The notes below the pieces were generated by a model, which was not told the DNA's origin, did not search any database, and worked only from the letters and a program-made list of their open reading frames with translations. 11,452 nt of DNA, from assembly GCA_030598025.1 (NCBI GenBank), contig JAUVQS010000038.1, positions 1-11,452 on the forward strand. The letters run 5' to 3'. Made by a program: the position numbers and the translations under genes. Shown here piece after piece: positions 1-6,846 of this stretch. The DNA is from Acidimicrobiia bacterium (GTDB lineage: Bacteria; Actinomycetota; Acidimicrobiia; Spongiisociales; JAHEDJ01). Positions within the stretch are counted from its first letter, which is position 1, and the number at the start of each line of letters is the position of its first letter.

Positions 1-769
1 ATGCAACAACTTCTCCATGGTGTTGGTCGAGCATGTCGTCGGGGTGCTCGGGGTCGTGATGAAAGGTCACGACGGTTTCGACGCCGGCCTGAGTAGCGAA
101 GCCGAGGAGTTGGTGAAGCGTGCTGTGACCCCACCCGACCCGGTCCCGATACTCCTCGTCCGTGTACTGGGTGTCGTGGATCAACACATCGACGCCTTGA
201 GCCAGCCCGAAACCCGATGCCCAGACAGGGTCCGCCGTCAGGTGCTCATTGCCGAGAACCGGTTCGTGGTCCGGCAGATAGGCGAGGCTCCGGCCATCGG
301 CGTCGACCCGGATTCCGAGAGTACGCCCTTGATGAATGATGAAATCGGAGGTCACAGAGAACGGTCCGATCGAAATGGTCCCGGTCCCGATCTCGTGGAG
401 GGTGAGGTTGGGGAGATCCCGAAGATGAACCGGAAACAGCGGTGGCGACAGGTAGCGTCCGAGTCGCGCGGCCAGCGGTCGACCGGATGACTCCGGGCCC
501 CAGATGTGGACCTCAACATCGGGATCAAAGAGGGGATTCAGGAACCCGAGTCCCTGGATGTGGTCCATGTGGAGGTGGGTGAGAACCACGTGAACCGGAG
601 CGGAAGCCGCCGTCGGGGAGGCGTGGACGACACCCGATCCGGCGTCCAACAAGAGCACTGTGCCATCGTCCGCCTGGACCTCGACGGCGGAGGTGTCACC
701 GCCGTAGCGCACAGTCTCCGGACCCGCCCGGCCGACGGAACCCCTGGTCCCGAGAAGAGTGACTCTCAC
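1..769 (-). CDS. MBL-fold metallo-hydrolase (PhnP/COG1235-like), 3' end cut by window
   Basis: Reading the minus strand from a GTG at 769 gives 256 codons that run off the window without a stop, so the C-terminus is missing. The N-terminus has the MBL opening MRVTLLGTRGSVG, then YGGDTSAVEV and a DAGSG turn at about residues 42-46. The metal-binding HxHxDH motif is THLHMDH (H65, H67, D69, H70). Further conserved pieces are YLPDHEP, HDTQYTDEEY, GWGHST and, near the cut end, TFHHDPEH. This order matches the COG1235 branch that includes the cyclic phosphodiesterase PhnP, and predicts a soluble di-metal hydrolase, probably a phosphodiesterase; the substrate cannot be read from sequence. The GTG overlaps the TGA of the upstream PAS gene (GTGA, 769-766), so the two are almost certainly co-transcribed and translationally coupled. 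The family call is secure; the substrate is not known. Confidence 0.9.
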   Translation of the reverse strand, partial: MRVTLLGTRGSVGRAGPETVRYGGDTSAVEVQADDGTVLLLDAGSGVVHASPTAASAPVHVVLTHLHMDHIQGLGFLNPLFDPDVEVHIWGPESSGRPLAARLGRYLSPPLFPVHLRDLPNLTLHEIGTGTISIGPFSVTSDFIIHQGRTLGIRVDADGRSLAYLPDHEPVLGNEHLTADPVWASGFGLAQGVDVLIHDTQYTDEEYRDRVGWGHSTLHQLLGFATQAGVETVVTFHHDPEHPDDMLDQHHGEVVA

Positions 770-1161
770 TCTTCGAGTTCCCAGAAGGTTGCCAGGGCAC
801 CGACCTTCCGTTCCCCGGCGCCTACCAACGGAATGGCGGTTACACCGATGGTCCGCCAGACCCCGTCGAATGATCGAATCCGCATGGATCGGTGAGCCGG
901 AATCCACTCGGTGAGAGCCACTACGAGCGGCAGTTCGTTCGCCGGCATTTCGGAGCCATCGAGATCTTCGGTAACGAAGCGTTCGGACAGCGCGGAAGCC
1001 GGCATCTCACCTGCTTCGCCAAACCTGACTCCAAGAATCCCTTCGGCCGGTTCGTTGTAGAAGACGAGATTGCCGACGGCATCGGCGATCCACACGGGAT
1101 GGGACAGGGCCTCTGCCAACTGTCTGGCCAGAATCAGTTCGATCGGATGTTGCGTCGCCAT
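766..1161 (-). CDS. Single-domain PAS protein
   Basis: A 131-residue protein that is little more than one PAS fold. An N-terminal helix (IELILARQLAEALSHPVWI) leads into the typical PAS core ADAVGNLVFYNEPAEGILG. The end, DGVWRTIGVTAIPLVG followed by GALATFWELEE, is the usual final beta-strands. There is no kinase, cyclase, GGDEF or DNA-binding domain, no membrane segment and no signal peptide, so it is a cytosolic sensor or protein-interaction module whose output must lie in a partner. The ATG at 1161 is preceded by GGGGGA (1171-1166) four bases upstream, a good ribosome binding site. It is first in an operon with the MBL-fold hydrolase, which it overlaps by four bases, making that enzyme the obvious candidate partner; this is inference. 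Ligand is unknown; no clear heme- or flavin-binding residue stands out. Confidence 0.85.
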   Translation of the reverse strand: MATQHPIELILARQLAEALSHPVWIADAVGNLVFYNEPAEGILGVRFGEAGEMPASALSERFVTEDLDGSEMPANELPLVVALTEWIPAHRSMRIRSFDGVWRTIGVTAIPLVGAGERKVGALATFWELEE

Positions 1162-1510
1162 ATTGTCCCCCGCAATCGTGCCGTGAGTCTACGCCACGAA
1201 ACCTGCCAAAGATACCGAAACTCCCCGACGGCCTATTCGAGGGCTCTGCTCAAAAACCGCGACCGATTCAGGACGTTGAACCCCATCGCGAGATGGAAAT
1301 CCTGGTCGGATCCGACCCATGCCACCCGTGCACCGTCGGCCCCCCTCTGCGAATCGACTCGAGAACCGCAGCCCGACCCATGTCCAATTCTTCGGTAGGT
1401 CGGATCGGTCGCCACGTACCGTCGCGCCTTCTCCATTCCGCCGAGTCCTTGTTCACGCTACCCAACCCGCCGAGCCGGACGACGTCGGTTTCTGCCTATG
1501 CTCGGCGGGC
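1162..1510. other. Intergenic region between divergent genes; no convincing gene
   Basis: This 349-base stretch separates the PAS/MBL operon (leftward) from the nuclease gene (rightward) and should hold promoters for both, though I cannot place a -35/-10 pair with confidence. It contains a 14-bp perfect palindrome at 1304-1317, whose first nine bases (GGTCGGATC) recur at 1398-1406. Short ORFs exist on both strands. The best is on the minus strand, 1436-1233 (67 codons, AAGGA nine bases before its ATG), but it overlaps another open frame on the same strand (1465-1268) and has no domain I recognise. The nuclease frame is open upstream to 1319 but encodes Pro/Arg/Ser-rich sequence unlike the family, so it is treated as non-coding. 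Confidence 0.5.
1304..1317. repeat. 14-bp perfect palindrome, possible operator
   Basis: GGTCGGATCCGACC reads the same on both strands. Its left nine bases, GGTCGGATC, occur again directly at 1398-1406, followed by a further GGTC. It sits between two divergent transcription units, where a dimeric regulator could bind. This is seen in sequence; the operator role is a guess, and in GC-rich DNA such palindromes can arise by chance. Confidence 0.3.
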
Positions 1511-3367
1511 ATGCCGACTCGATACGACATATCCACAGTGCCTCTCCAAGGCGGCTATATCGCCAAGCAGTGCCCCGTTGTCGCCCATCTCGCCAACGAC
1601 CCGACTCTCGACGTTTTGCCACTGGCCCGTGCCGAGGACGCCCAACTGCGGATGGACAGAGGCGTCGAGTTTGAAGCGGAGATCTTTGCCGAACTCACCG
1701 CCCTGCATCCTGAGGCGATAACGGTCGACCGTACCGCCTCGCGAGAGGCTCGGCAGGCGGCCACACTCGCCGCGATGGAGTCGGGAGCCGGGCTGATCAT
1801 CGGAGGACGCCTCCAGCCGGACATTGACGGCAAGAGGGTCGGTGAGCCTGATCTCCTCGTCCGGGTGACCGAACCCGACCGAACCGGGGCATACCTGCCG
1901 GTCGACGTCAAGCATCACTTGACGATGAGGGAACGCGCCGGGGACGCGAGCCTCGCCGTCAGTCCGCTGAAGGCTCCCCGGCCTGATCACGCCGTACCGG
2001 AAGACGGATCGGTGCTCCGCCCCCACGAGGGCGACGCCCTGCAACTCGCCCACTACCGCCGCCTGCTGGAGGCAGCCGGATACGCCTCAGCCGCAGCGAC
2101 CGGCGGGATCATCGGCAAAGAGTGCCGGGTCGTTTGGTACGACCTCGACGAGCCAATGTGGCGCTCGGGTGGGCGCGTCCGGACCACACTCGAACGCTAC
2201 GACTTCGAGTTCGACTTCCGGCTGGACATCATCGCCGTCGCACGGCAGCGCGGTGAAGACGCAACGGTGGAGCCACTCGTCGTCCCGGTCAAGATCACCG
2301 ATTGCTCCTCCTGCGACTGGTGGGAAGTGTGCCGGCCTGTTCTCGAGGGCGCCGATGATGTCAGCCTCCTCCCTCGCATCGGCTGGCCACAATGGCGCGA
2401 CCTCCATCTCGGAGGAATCACCACCACCGAGCAACTCGCCTCGCTCGACTGGTCGACCGCTGATCTCATCGCCCGCGGTGTCGACCTCGCAACCTATGTG
2501 AACGGTGCCCCCGGCTTCGCGCCCGCCACCCCGGTTGGCGAGGTGATCGGCAAGCGTCGCACGAAGCAGATCGGCGTTCTCACCGAAGCCGGATTCTCGA
2601 CCGCCGGCGACGCCTCCCGACTCGACCGCGCCACGATCGACGTAGCCTACGCCCCCGGCAATAACCCCATGAAGTCTCTGGCCGTCCAAATCGACACGGC
2701 GCGCGCCCGTGAGGGACCAGCGCCGGCCTACCTGCGGCGTGGGGTCGAGAATCTGGTCGTGCCGCGTTCCGACGAAGAAATCGACGTCGACATGGAAAAC
2801 ACCATCGACGGCGATGCCTACCTCTGGGGAGCCCTCGTGTCCGATTCATCTGGCAGCAGCTACCGGGCATCCGTCACCTGGAGGCCGATGGATCCGGAAG
2901 GGCTGGTCCGCCGGCAGGTATTCGAACAGTTCTGGAAGTGGTTAGACGAACTGATCAGAACCAGCTCGTCAGCCGGACGAACGGTGGCCGTCTACTGCTA
3001 CTCCAGCCAGGCTGAGGAGTATCACATGCGCCGGGGCATCGCCGACGACGACATCGGTGCAGCAACAGCCCTTGAAGACTTCCTCGGGTCGGAACGCTGG
3101 ATGGACATGCGACAGGTGTTCGAGCGGCAGCTCATCACCGGCTTCGGTACCGGCCTGAAGGTGGTCGCGCCGATGGCGGGATTCGAGTGGCGAGATGAAG
3201 ATCCGGGCGGAGGCCAGTCGATGGTCTGGTATCAGCAAGCCGTCACCGGCGATGGGAACACCAGAGCCCGGCTACTCGCCTACAACGAGGATGACGTTCA
3301 GGCGACCAGGTCGCTGCGAGATTGGCTGGAAGATTCCTCGTTTCCGTCCATCACCACAGCCGGCTGA
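1511..3367 (+). CDS. TM0106-type RecB/Cas4-like nuclease with C-terminal RNase H-like exonuclease domain
   Basis: A 618-residue protein, predicted soluble. The N-terminal half is a PD-(D/E)XK nuclease of the RecB/Cas4 type: GVEFE (G51-E55), GEPDLL (D114) and VDVKHH with the D-x-K pair D132/K134. One cysteine near the start (C21, in AKQCPVV) and a cluster CSSCDWWEVC (C265, C268, C274) give the C...CxxCx5C pattern that holds a 4Fe-4S cluster in Cas4 and AddB. A helical middle part follows, with two helix-hairpin-like stretches (about 285-315 and 352-378). The C-terminal part resembles a YprB-like RNase H-fold exonuclease: VDMENT (D427, E429) as motif I and YNEDDV (D594, D595) as motif III. Larger relatives carry a helicase domain; this one does not. 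The ATG at 1511 is chosen because the domain begins right after it; its ribosome site is weak. A role in DNA or RNA processing or repair is likely, but the substrate is unproven. The 3' end overlaps the opposing kinase gene by 70 bp. Confidence 0.88.
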   Translation: MPTRYDISTVPLQGGYIAKQCPVVAHLANDPTLDVLPLARAEDAQLRMDRGVEFEAEIFAELTALHPEAITVDRTASREARQAATLAAMESGAGLIIGGRLQPDIDGKRVGEPDLLVRVTEPDRTGAYLPVDVKHHLTMRERAGDASLAVSPLKAPRPDHAVPEDGSVLRPHEGDALQLAHYRRLLEAAGYASAAATGGIIGKECRVVWYDLDEPMWRSGGRVRTTLERYDFEFDFRLDIIAVARQRGEDATVEPLVVPVKITDCSSCDWWEVCRPVLEGADDVSLLPRIGWPQWRDLHLGGITTTEQLASLDWSTADLIARGVDLATYVNGAPGFAPATPVGEVIGKRRTKQIGVLTEAGFSTAGDASRLDRATIDVAYAPGNNPMKSLAVQIDTARAREGPAPAYLRRGVENLVVPRSDEEIDVDMENTIDGDAYLWGALVSDSSGSSYRASVTWRPMDPEGLVRRQVFEQFWKWLDELIRTSSSAGRTVAVYCYSSQAEEYHMRRGIADDDIGAATALEDFLGSERWMDMRQVFERQLITGFGTGLKVVAPMAGFEWRDEDPGGGQSMVWYQQAVTGDGNTRARLLAYNEDDVQATRSLRDWLEDSSFPSITTAG

Positions 3368-4364
3368 TCGGGGGCGGGCTCAGATACGGCGGGGAACGAC
3401 AACCTGAAGGTGCTGATCCCATCTTCGTAGGAGTACGACAATTCGCCGTCCATCATTCTGGCAAGTTTGCGAGACACGGTTAGACCGAGTCCAACGGACT
3501 CCGCAACTGCGAGCACCGCATCAGAGCTCTGGAACGGCTCGAAGACCCGCTCGCGATCCTCTTCCGGGATCCCCGGTCCGTTGTCACAGACACAGATGGT
3601 TACTACGCCGTCGCCGCTTCCGGTCATCATCCGGCGCTCGGGACCTCCATATCGGACGGCATTTGTTTTAGATTACGGACGATCTGGCGCACACGGGTTG
3701 AGTCGACTTCTGCGATGGCCGGATCGAGGTCCAACTGGAACGAATCTCGCTCCGCCTGGGTGCATACACGCCCGGCGAACACCAGATTCACCTCCTCGGC
3801 GAGATCGTGCACCTCTTTGATGATCGTCACGGCGTCGATATCTGCGCGGGAGGTCAGAAGCAAATCCTCGATGATGAAGCTGAGTTCCCTGCTTTGATCG
3901 GCGATGACTTCGAGGAGTTCCCTCTCCTCGGCAACTGAAAGATTCACATCATCGTCGACTAGTTCCTGCGCAAAGCCACTGACCACAGTGAGCGGTGTGC
4001 GGAGTTCGTGGCTTACAACTGCCAGAAACTGATCTTTTGCTTTCATGTGCGCTTCGAGCTGCTCGTTGCTGACGCGCAGCTCTGCGGTCCGCTCCGTCAC
4101 TTTCTGATCCGTCGCCCTCAACGCAGCCAGCACCTTGGAGTGCTCGTGTCCGATCCACATCGCCGCCGGTGCGAGAATGAACGGGGCCAGATCCACTATC
4201 CACAACACCTGTTGTTGGGCGTGAGCCTCGGCAATCGTCAAAGCGCCCAACCGGGTCGCAACGATCCAGCCGACGACTGGGAACAGCGCGCCGACCAGGA
4301 GTCCGGTTATCCCCCATCTCGCTATGGAGCCTTGTCGCTTACTCATCGGTAGGTATTTCGGCAC
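3298..4364 (-). pseudogene. Membrane sensor histidine kinase, split by a -1 frameshift at the N-box
   Basis: Two adjacent frames together encode one orphan sensor kinase. The first (4364-3627) has two membrane segments (about residues 18-43 and 53-72), a coiled linker, and the dimerisation/phosphoacceptor helix with H-box VVSHELRTPLT (H119). It reaches RQIVRNLKQ and then runs into unrelated residues and a stop. The second (3630-3298) carries DNGPGIPEED, FEPF and GLGLTVSRKLARMMDG, the rest of the HATPase_c domain. In the shifted frame, AVRYGGPERR is read just upstream of 3630. Inserting one A in the short A-run opposite 3661-3664 gives NLKQNAVRYGGP, a perfect N-box, and a normal 355-residue kinase. 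The stop and a restart codon overlap (ATGA, 3630-3627), but restart would still lose the ATP/Mg-binding Asn. The loss is therefore a real inactivating mutation or a base-calling error. The GTG at 4364 or an ATG at 4346 could be the start. No response regulator lies nearby. Confidence 0.87.
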
Positions 4365-4469
4365 TCCAGCTGAGGGCCTTTACCGAAGTTGCGGGTTTTC
4401 GGGCAGAGTCATCGCAACCACAACCGGTCGCAAGCATTGGGCTGGTCGACCCGCGAGAATGTGCCGACC

Positions 4470-6815
4470 ATGACCCAGCCGGACCGTTCAATCGCACCGC
4501 CCGACCTCGACGTTCTGCGTGCCATTGAGCGGCGAATTCTCTGGCTGGCGGTGCGTATGATCGACCAGGCCAATCGATCAGACTCCGGCGGCATCAAAAC
4601 CGGCGGACACCAGGCGTCGTCCGCCTCAATGGTCTCGATCATGACCGCGCTCTGGTTCAGTCACATCGGTGGAGAAGACAAGGTAGCGGTCAAACCCCAC
4701 GCTTCGCCTGTGTACCACGCCATCAAATACCTGACCGGCGAACTCGACCGCTCGTACCTCACCCGACTGCGCCGCAAGGACGGCCTCCAGGCCTACCCGT
4801 CACGTACCAAGGACCCCGACGTCGCCGACTTCTCCACCGGCTCGGTTGGCCTCGGTGCCGTCGCTCCCCTCTTCTCGGCTGCCACTCGCCGCTACCTCAG
4901 TCATCACTTCGGCGAGCGCCCCTTGGCCCGATTCATCGCAACGGTCGGTGACGCCGAACTCGACGAAGGGAACGTGTGGGAGGCCATCGCCGAACCGGCC
5001 CTCCAGGGGCTTGGCAACGTGATGCTGATCATCGACCTGAACAGGCAGAGCCTCGATAGGGTCGTTCCCGGTATCCAGGCAAGCCGGCTCCAGCGATTCT
5101 TCGGGGACGCCGGATGGCATGTAGTCGAAGCCAAATACGGGAATCGTCTTCAGCAAGCTTTCGCCCGGCCGGGCGGCGAGGACCTGCGGCGACACATCGA
5201 CGACATGTCCAACGAGGAGTACCAGAGCCTTTTCGCCTCTGAGGGGGCGGATCTACGGAAGCGATTCCTGGCCAACGCCTCGAGGGAGCTGCGCAGCTTC
5301 ATGGACGATGTCGCCGACGAGGACCTGGCGCCACTCGTCGGTGATCTCGGCGGGCACGACCTCGATCTGCTGATCCGCTCCTACCGGGAGTGCGACGCGG
5401 CTACCGATCGGCCGAGCGTGGTATTCGCATATACGGTCAAGGGCTGGGGCTTGCCCATCGCCGGAGATCCGATGAACCATTCGGCCCTGCTTTCGGCCGA
5501 CCAGATCGACACACTCCGCGCCCGCGCCGGCCTCACCAGGGACACCGAATGGGACCGGCTTGCTCCCGACTCGCCGGAGGGCACCTTGTGCAACATCGTC
5601 GGAGGCGAGATCAACAATCTTCCGCCCCCTCCCCGGCCGGAAATTCCGGTCGAACCCGAGATCACGCAGCACAGTTCCGCCGCGCCGACATCAACCCAAG
5701 AGCAGTTCGGGCGCATCCTGGTCGCTCTCGGCAGGAATTCCGAGGTCGCCGACCGCCTGGTGACCGCCTCCCCTGATGTGGCGACCTCGACCAATCTCGG
5801 TGGCTGGATCAACAAGATGGGCGTCTACTCGCCTGTCGAGCGAACCGACTACTTCGGAGGCGACCGCCTGTTGCGCTGGCAACCGGGACCGGATGGCCAC
5901 CACATCGAACTCGGGATCTCTGAGATGAACCTCTTTCTCCTGCTCGGGCAACTCGGATTGGCTCACGAGCACCACGGCGAGATGCTCGTGCCGATCGGGA
6001 CGGTCTACGACCCGTTCGTTTTACGAGGCCTCGACGCCCTCATCTACTCGCTGTACAACGGCAGCCGGTTCGTGGTGGCCGGCACCCCTTCCGGCATCAC
6101 TCTGGCTCCCGAGGGTGGAGCGCACCAGTCCAGCATCACCCCGTCGGTTGGGCTCGAGCTGCCCGGTATCGAAGCCTGCGAGCCAACCTACGGGCGAGCC
6201 CTCGATTGGCTTCTCGCGGATGGCATCCGCCGTCTCTCTGACGCGGAGGGAACCAGCCTCTACCTGCGGCTTTCGACCCGCCCGATCGATCAGACACCGT
6301 TTGAGTCAGCCGTCGACCGGCGAGGTCTCGGGTCGATCCACAGTGATGTTCTCGCCGGTGGTTACCGGCTCCGCGAGCCGGCTGCAAGTTCTCCGGTCGG
6401 GTTGATGATCGCCGCAACCGGACCGCTGATGCCCGAGGTGTTGGCCGCCGCAAACGGGCTCGAAGAAGAGGGCATCGCCACCACCGTCCTCGATATCACG
6501 AGCCAGGACCGCATGTTCCACGAGTGGCGACGCTCGCTCGCCGAGGCATCCCGAAACCGGTCCGGCGCCGTGGGCTCCCTTCATCTCGAGAGAATCCTCG
6601 AGCCCAAAGAACGGCACCTCCCGATCCTGACCGTGCAGGACGCTTCCAGCCATGCCATGTCGTGGCTGGGTTCGGTATTCGGTCAACCCGTCTTCCCGAT
6701 CGGGGTGGATCGCTTCGGGGAGTCCGGCACGATCGATGAACTCTATGAGTCGTTCGGGATGCTTCCCGACCAGATCGTCAACGCCGGGATCGCCGCCACC
6801 AACCTCGGCATCTAG
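4470..6815 (+). CDS. Homodimeric E1-like thiamine-diphosphate enzyme (AceE/transketolase superfamily)
   Basis: A 781-residue protein aligning by eye along most of AceE-type pyruvate dehydrogenase E1 (about 890 residues in E. coli), so somewhat short. Landmarks in order: GGHQAS (H47) and PHASP (H77), matching active-site histidines; FSTGSVGLG; the cofactor motif GDAELDEGN (160-168) followed by NVMLIIDLNRQSLD (N191); FGDAGWHVVEAKYG; GGHDLDLL; a proline-rich linker near 395-410; the pyrimidine domain with the catalytic Glu in GISEMNL (E485); EGGAHQSS; and a transketolase C-terminal domain ending with GVDRFGESGTIDELY. It should use thiamine diphosphate to cleave a 2-oxo acid or transfer a two-carbon unit. 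Odd points: the normally GDG motif reads GDA, and no lipoyl E2 or E3 gene is in view. The substrate is open; MdeB (2-oxobutyrate) is a known AceE relative with a different substrate. The ATG at 4470 is preferred because the upstream in-frame 27 codons look non-coding. The next gene starts 31 bases downstream, probably in one operon. Confidence 0.85.
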   Translation: MTQPDRSIAPPDLDVLRAIERRILWLAVRMIDQANRSDSGGIKTGGHQASSASMVSIMTALWFSHIGGEDKVAVKPHASPVYHAIKYLTGELDRSYLTRLRRKDGLQAYPSRTKDPDVADFSTGSVGLGAVAPLFSAATRRYLSHHFGERPLARFIATVGDAELDEGNVWEAIAEPALQGLGNVMLIIDLNRQSLDRVVPGIQASRLQRFFGDAGWHVVEAKYGNRLQQAFARPGGEDLRRHIDDMSNEEYQSLFASEGADLRKRFLANASRELRSFMDDVADEDLAPLVGDLGGHDLDLLIRSYRECDAATDRPSVVFAYTVKGWGLPIAGDPMNHSALLSADQIDTLRARAGLTRDTEWDRLAPDSPEGTLCNIVGGEINNLPPPPRPEIPVEPEITQHSSAAPTSTQEQFGRILVALGRNSEVADRLVTASPDVATSTNLGGWINKMGVYSPVERTDYFGGDRLLRWQPGPDGHHIELGISEMNLFLLLGQLGLAHEHHGEMLVPIGTVYDPFVLRGLDALIYSLYNGSRFVVAGTPSGITLAPEGGAHQSSITPSVGLELPGIEACEPTYGRALDWLLADGIRRLSDAEGTSLYLRLSTRPIDQTPFESAVDRRGLGSIHSDVLAGGYRLREPAASSPVGLMIAATGPLMPEVLAAANGLEEEGIATTVLDITSQDRMFHEWRRSLAEASRNRSGAVGSLHLERILEPKERHLPILTVQDASSHAMSWLGSVFGQPVFPIGVDRFGESGTIDELYESFGMLPDQIVNAGIAATNLGI

Positions 6816-6846
6816 ATCGGCGCGCCGCCCGGGTATCGTTTCTGCC

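Noticed and set aside
17..895. Plus-strand ORFs across the MBL hydrolase and PAS genes
   Set aside because: They are antisense shadows of genes with clear conserved motifs on the minus strand.
1233..1465. Two overlapping minus-strand small ORFs (67 and 65 codons)
   Set aside because: They overlap in different frames, have no recognisable domain, and only one has a passable ribosome site; kept only as a note in the intergenic entry.
1319..1510. In-frame upstream extension of the nuclease (64 codons)
   Set aside because: Composition is Pro/Arg/Ser-rich with no family resemblance; the nuclease domain starts immediately after the ATG at 1511.
3655..3675. Programmed -1 ribosomal frameshift in the kinase
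   Set aside because: The local codons do not form a standard slippery heptamer and no evident downstream stem was found; mutation or sequence error is simpler.
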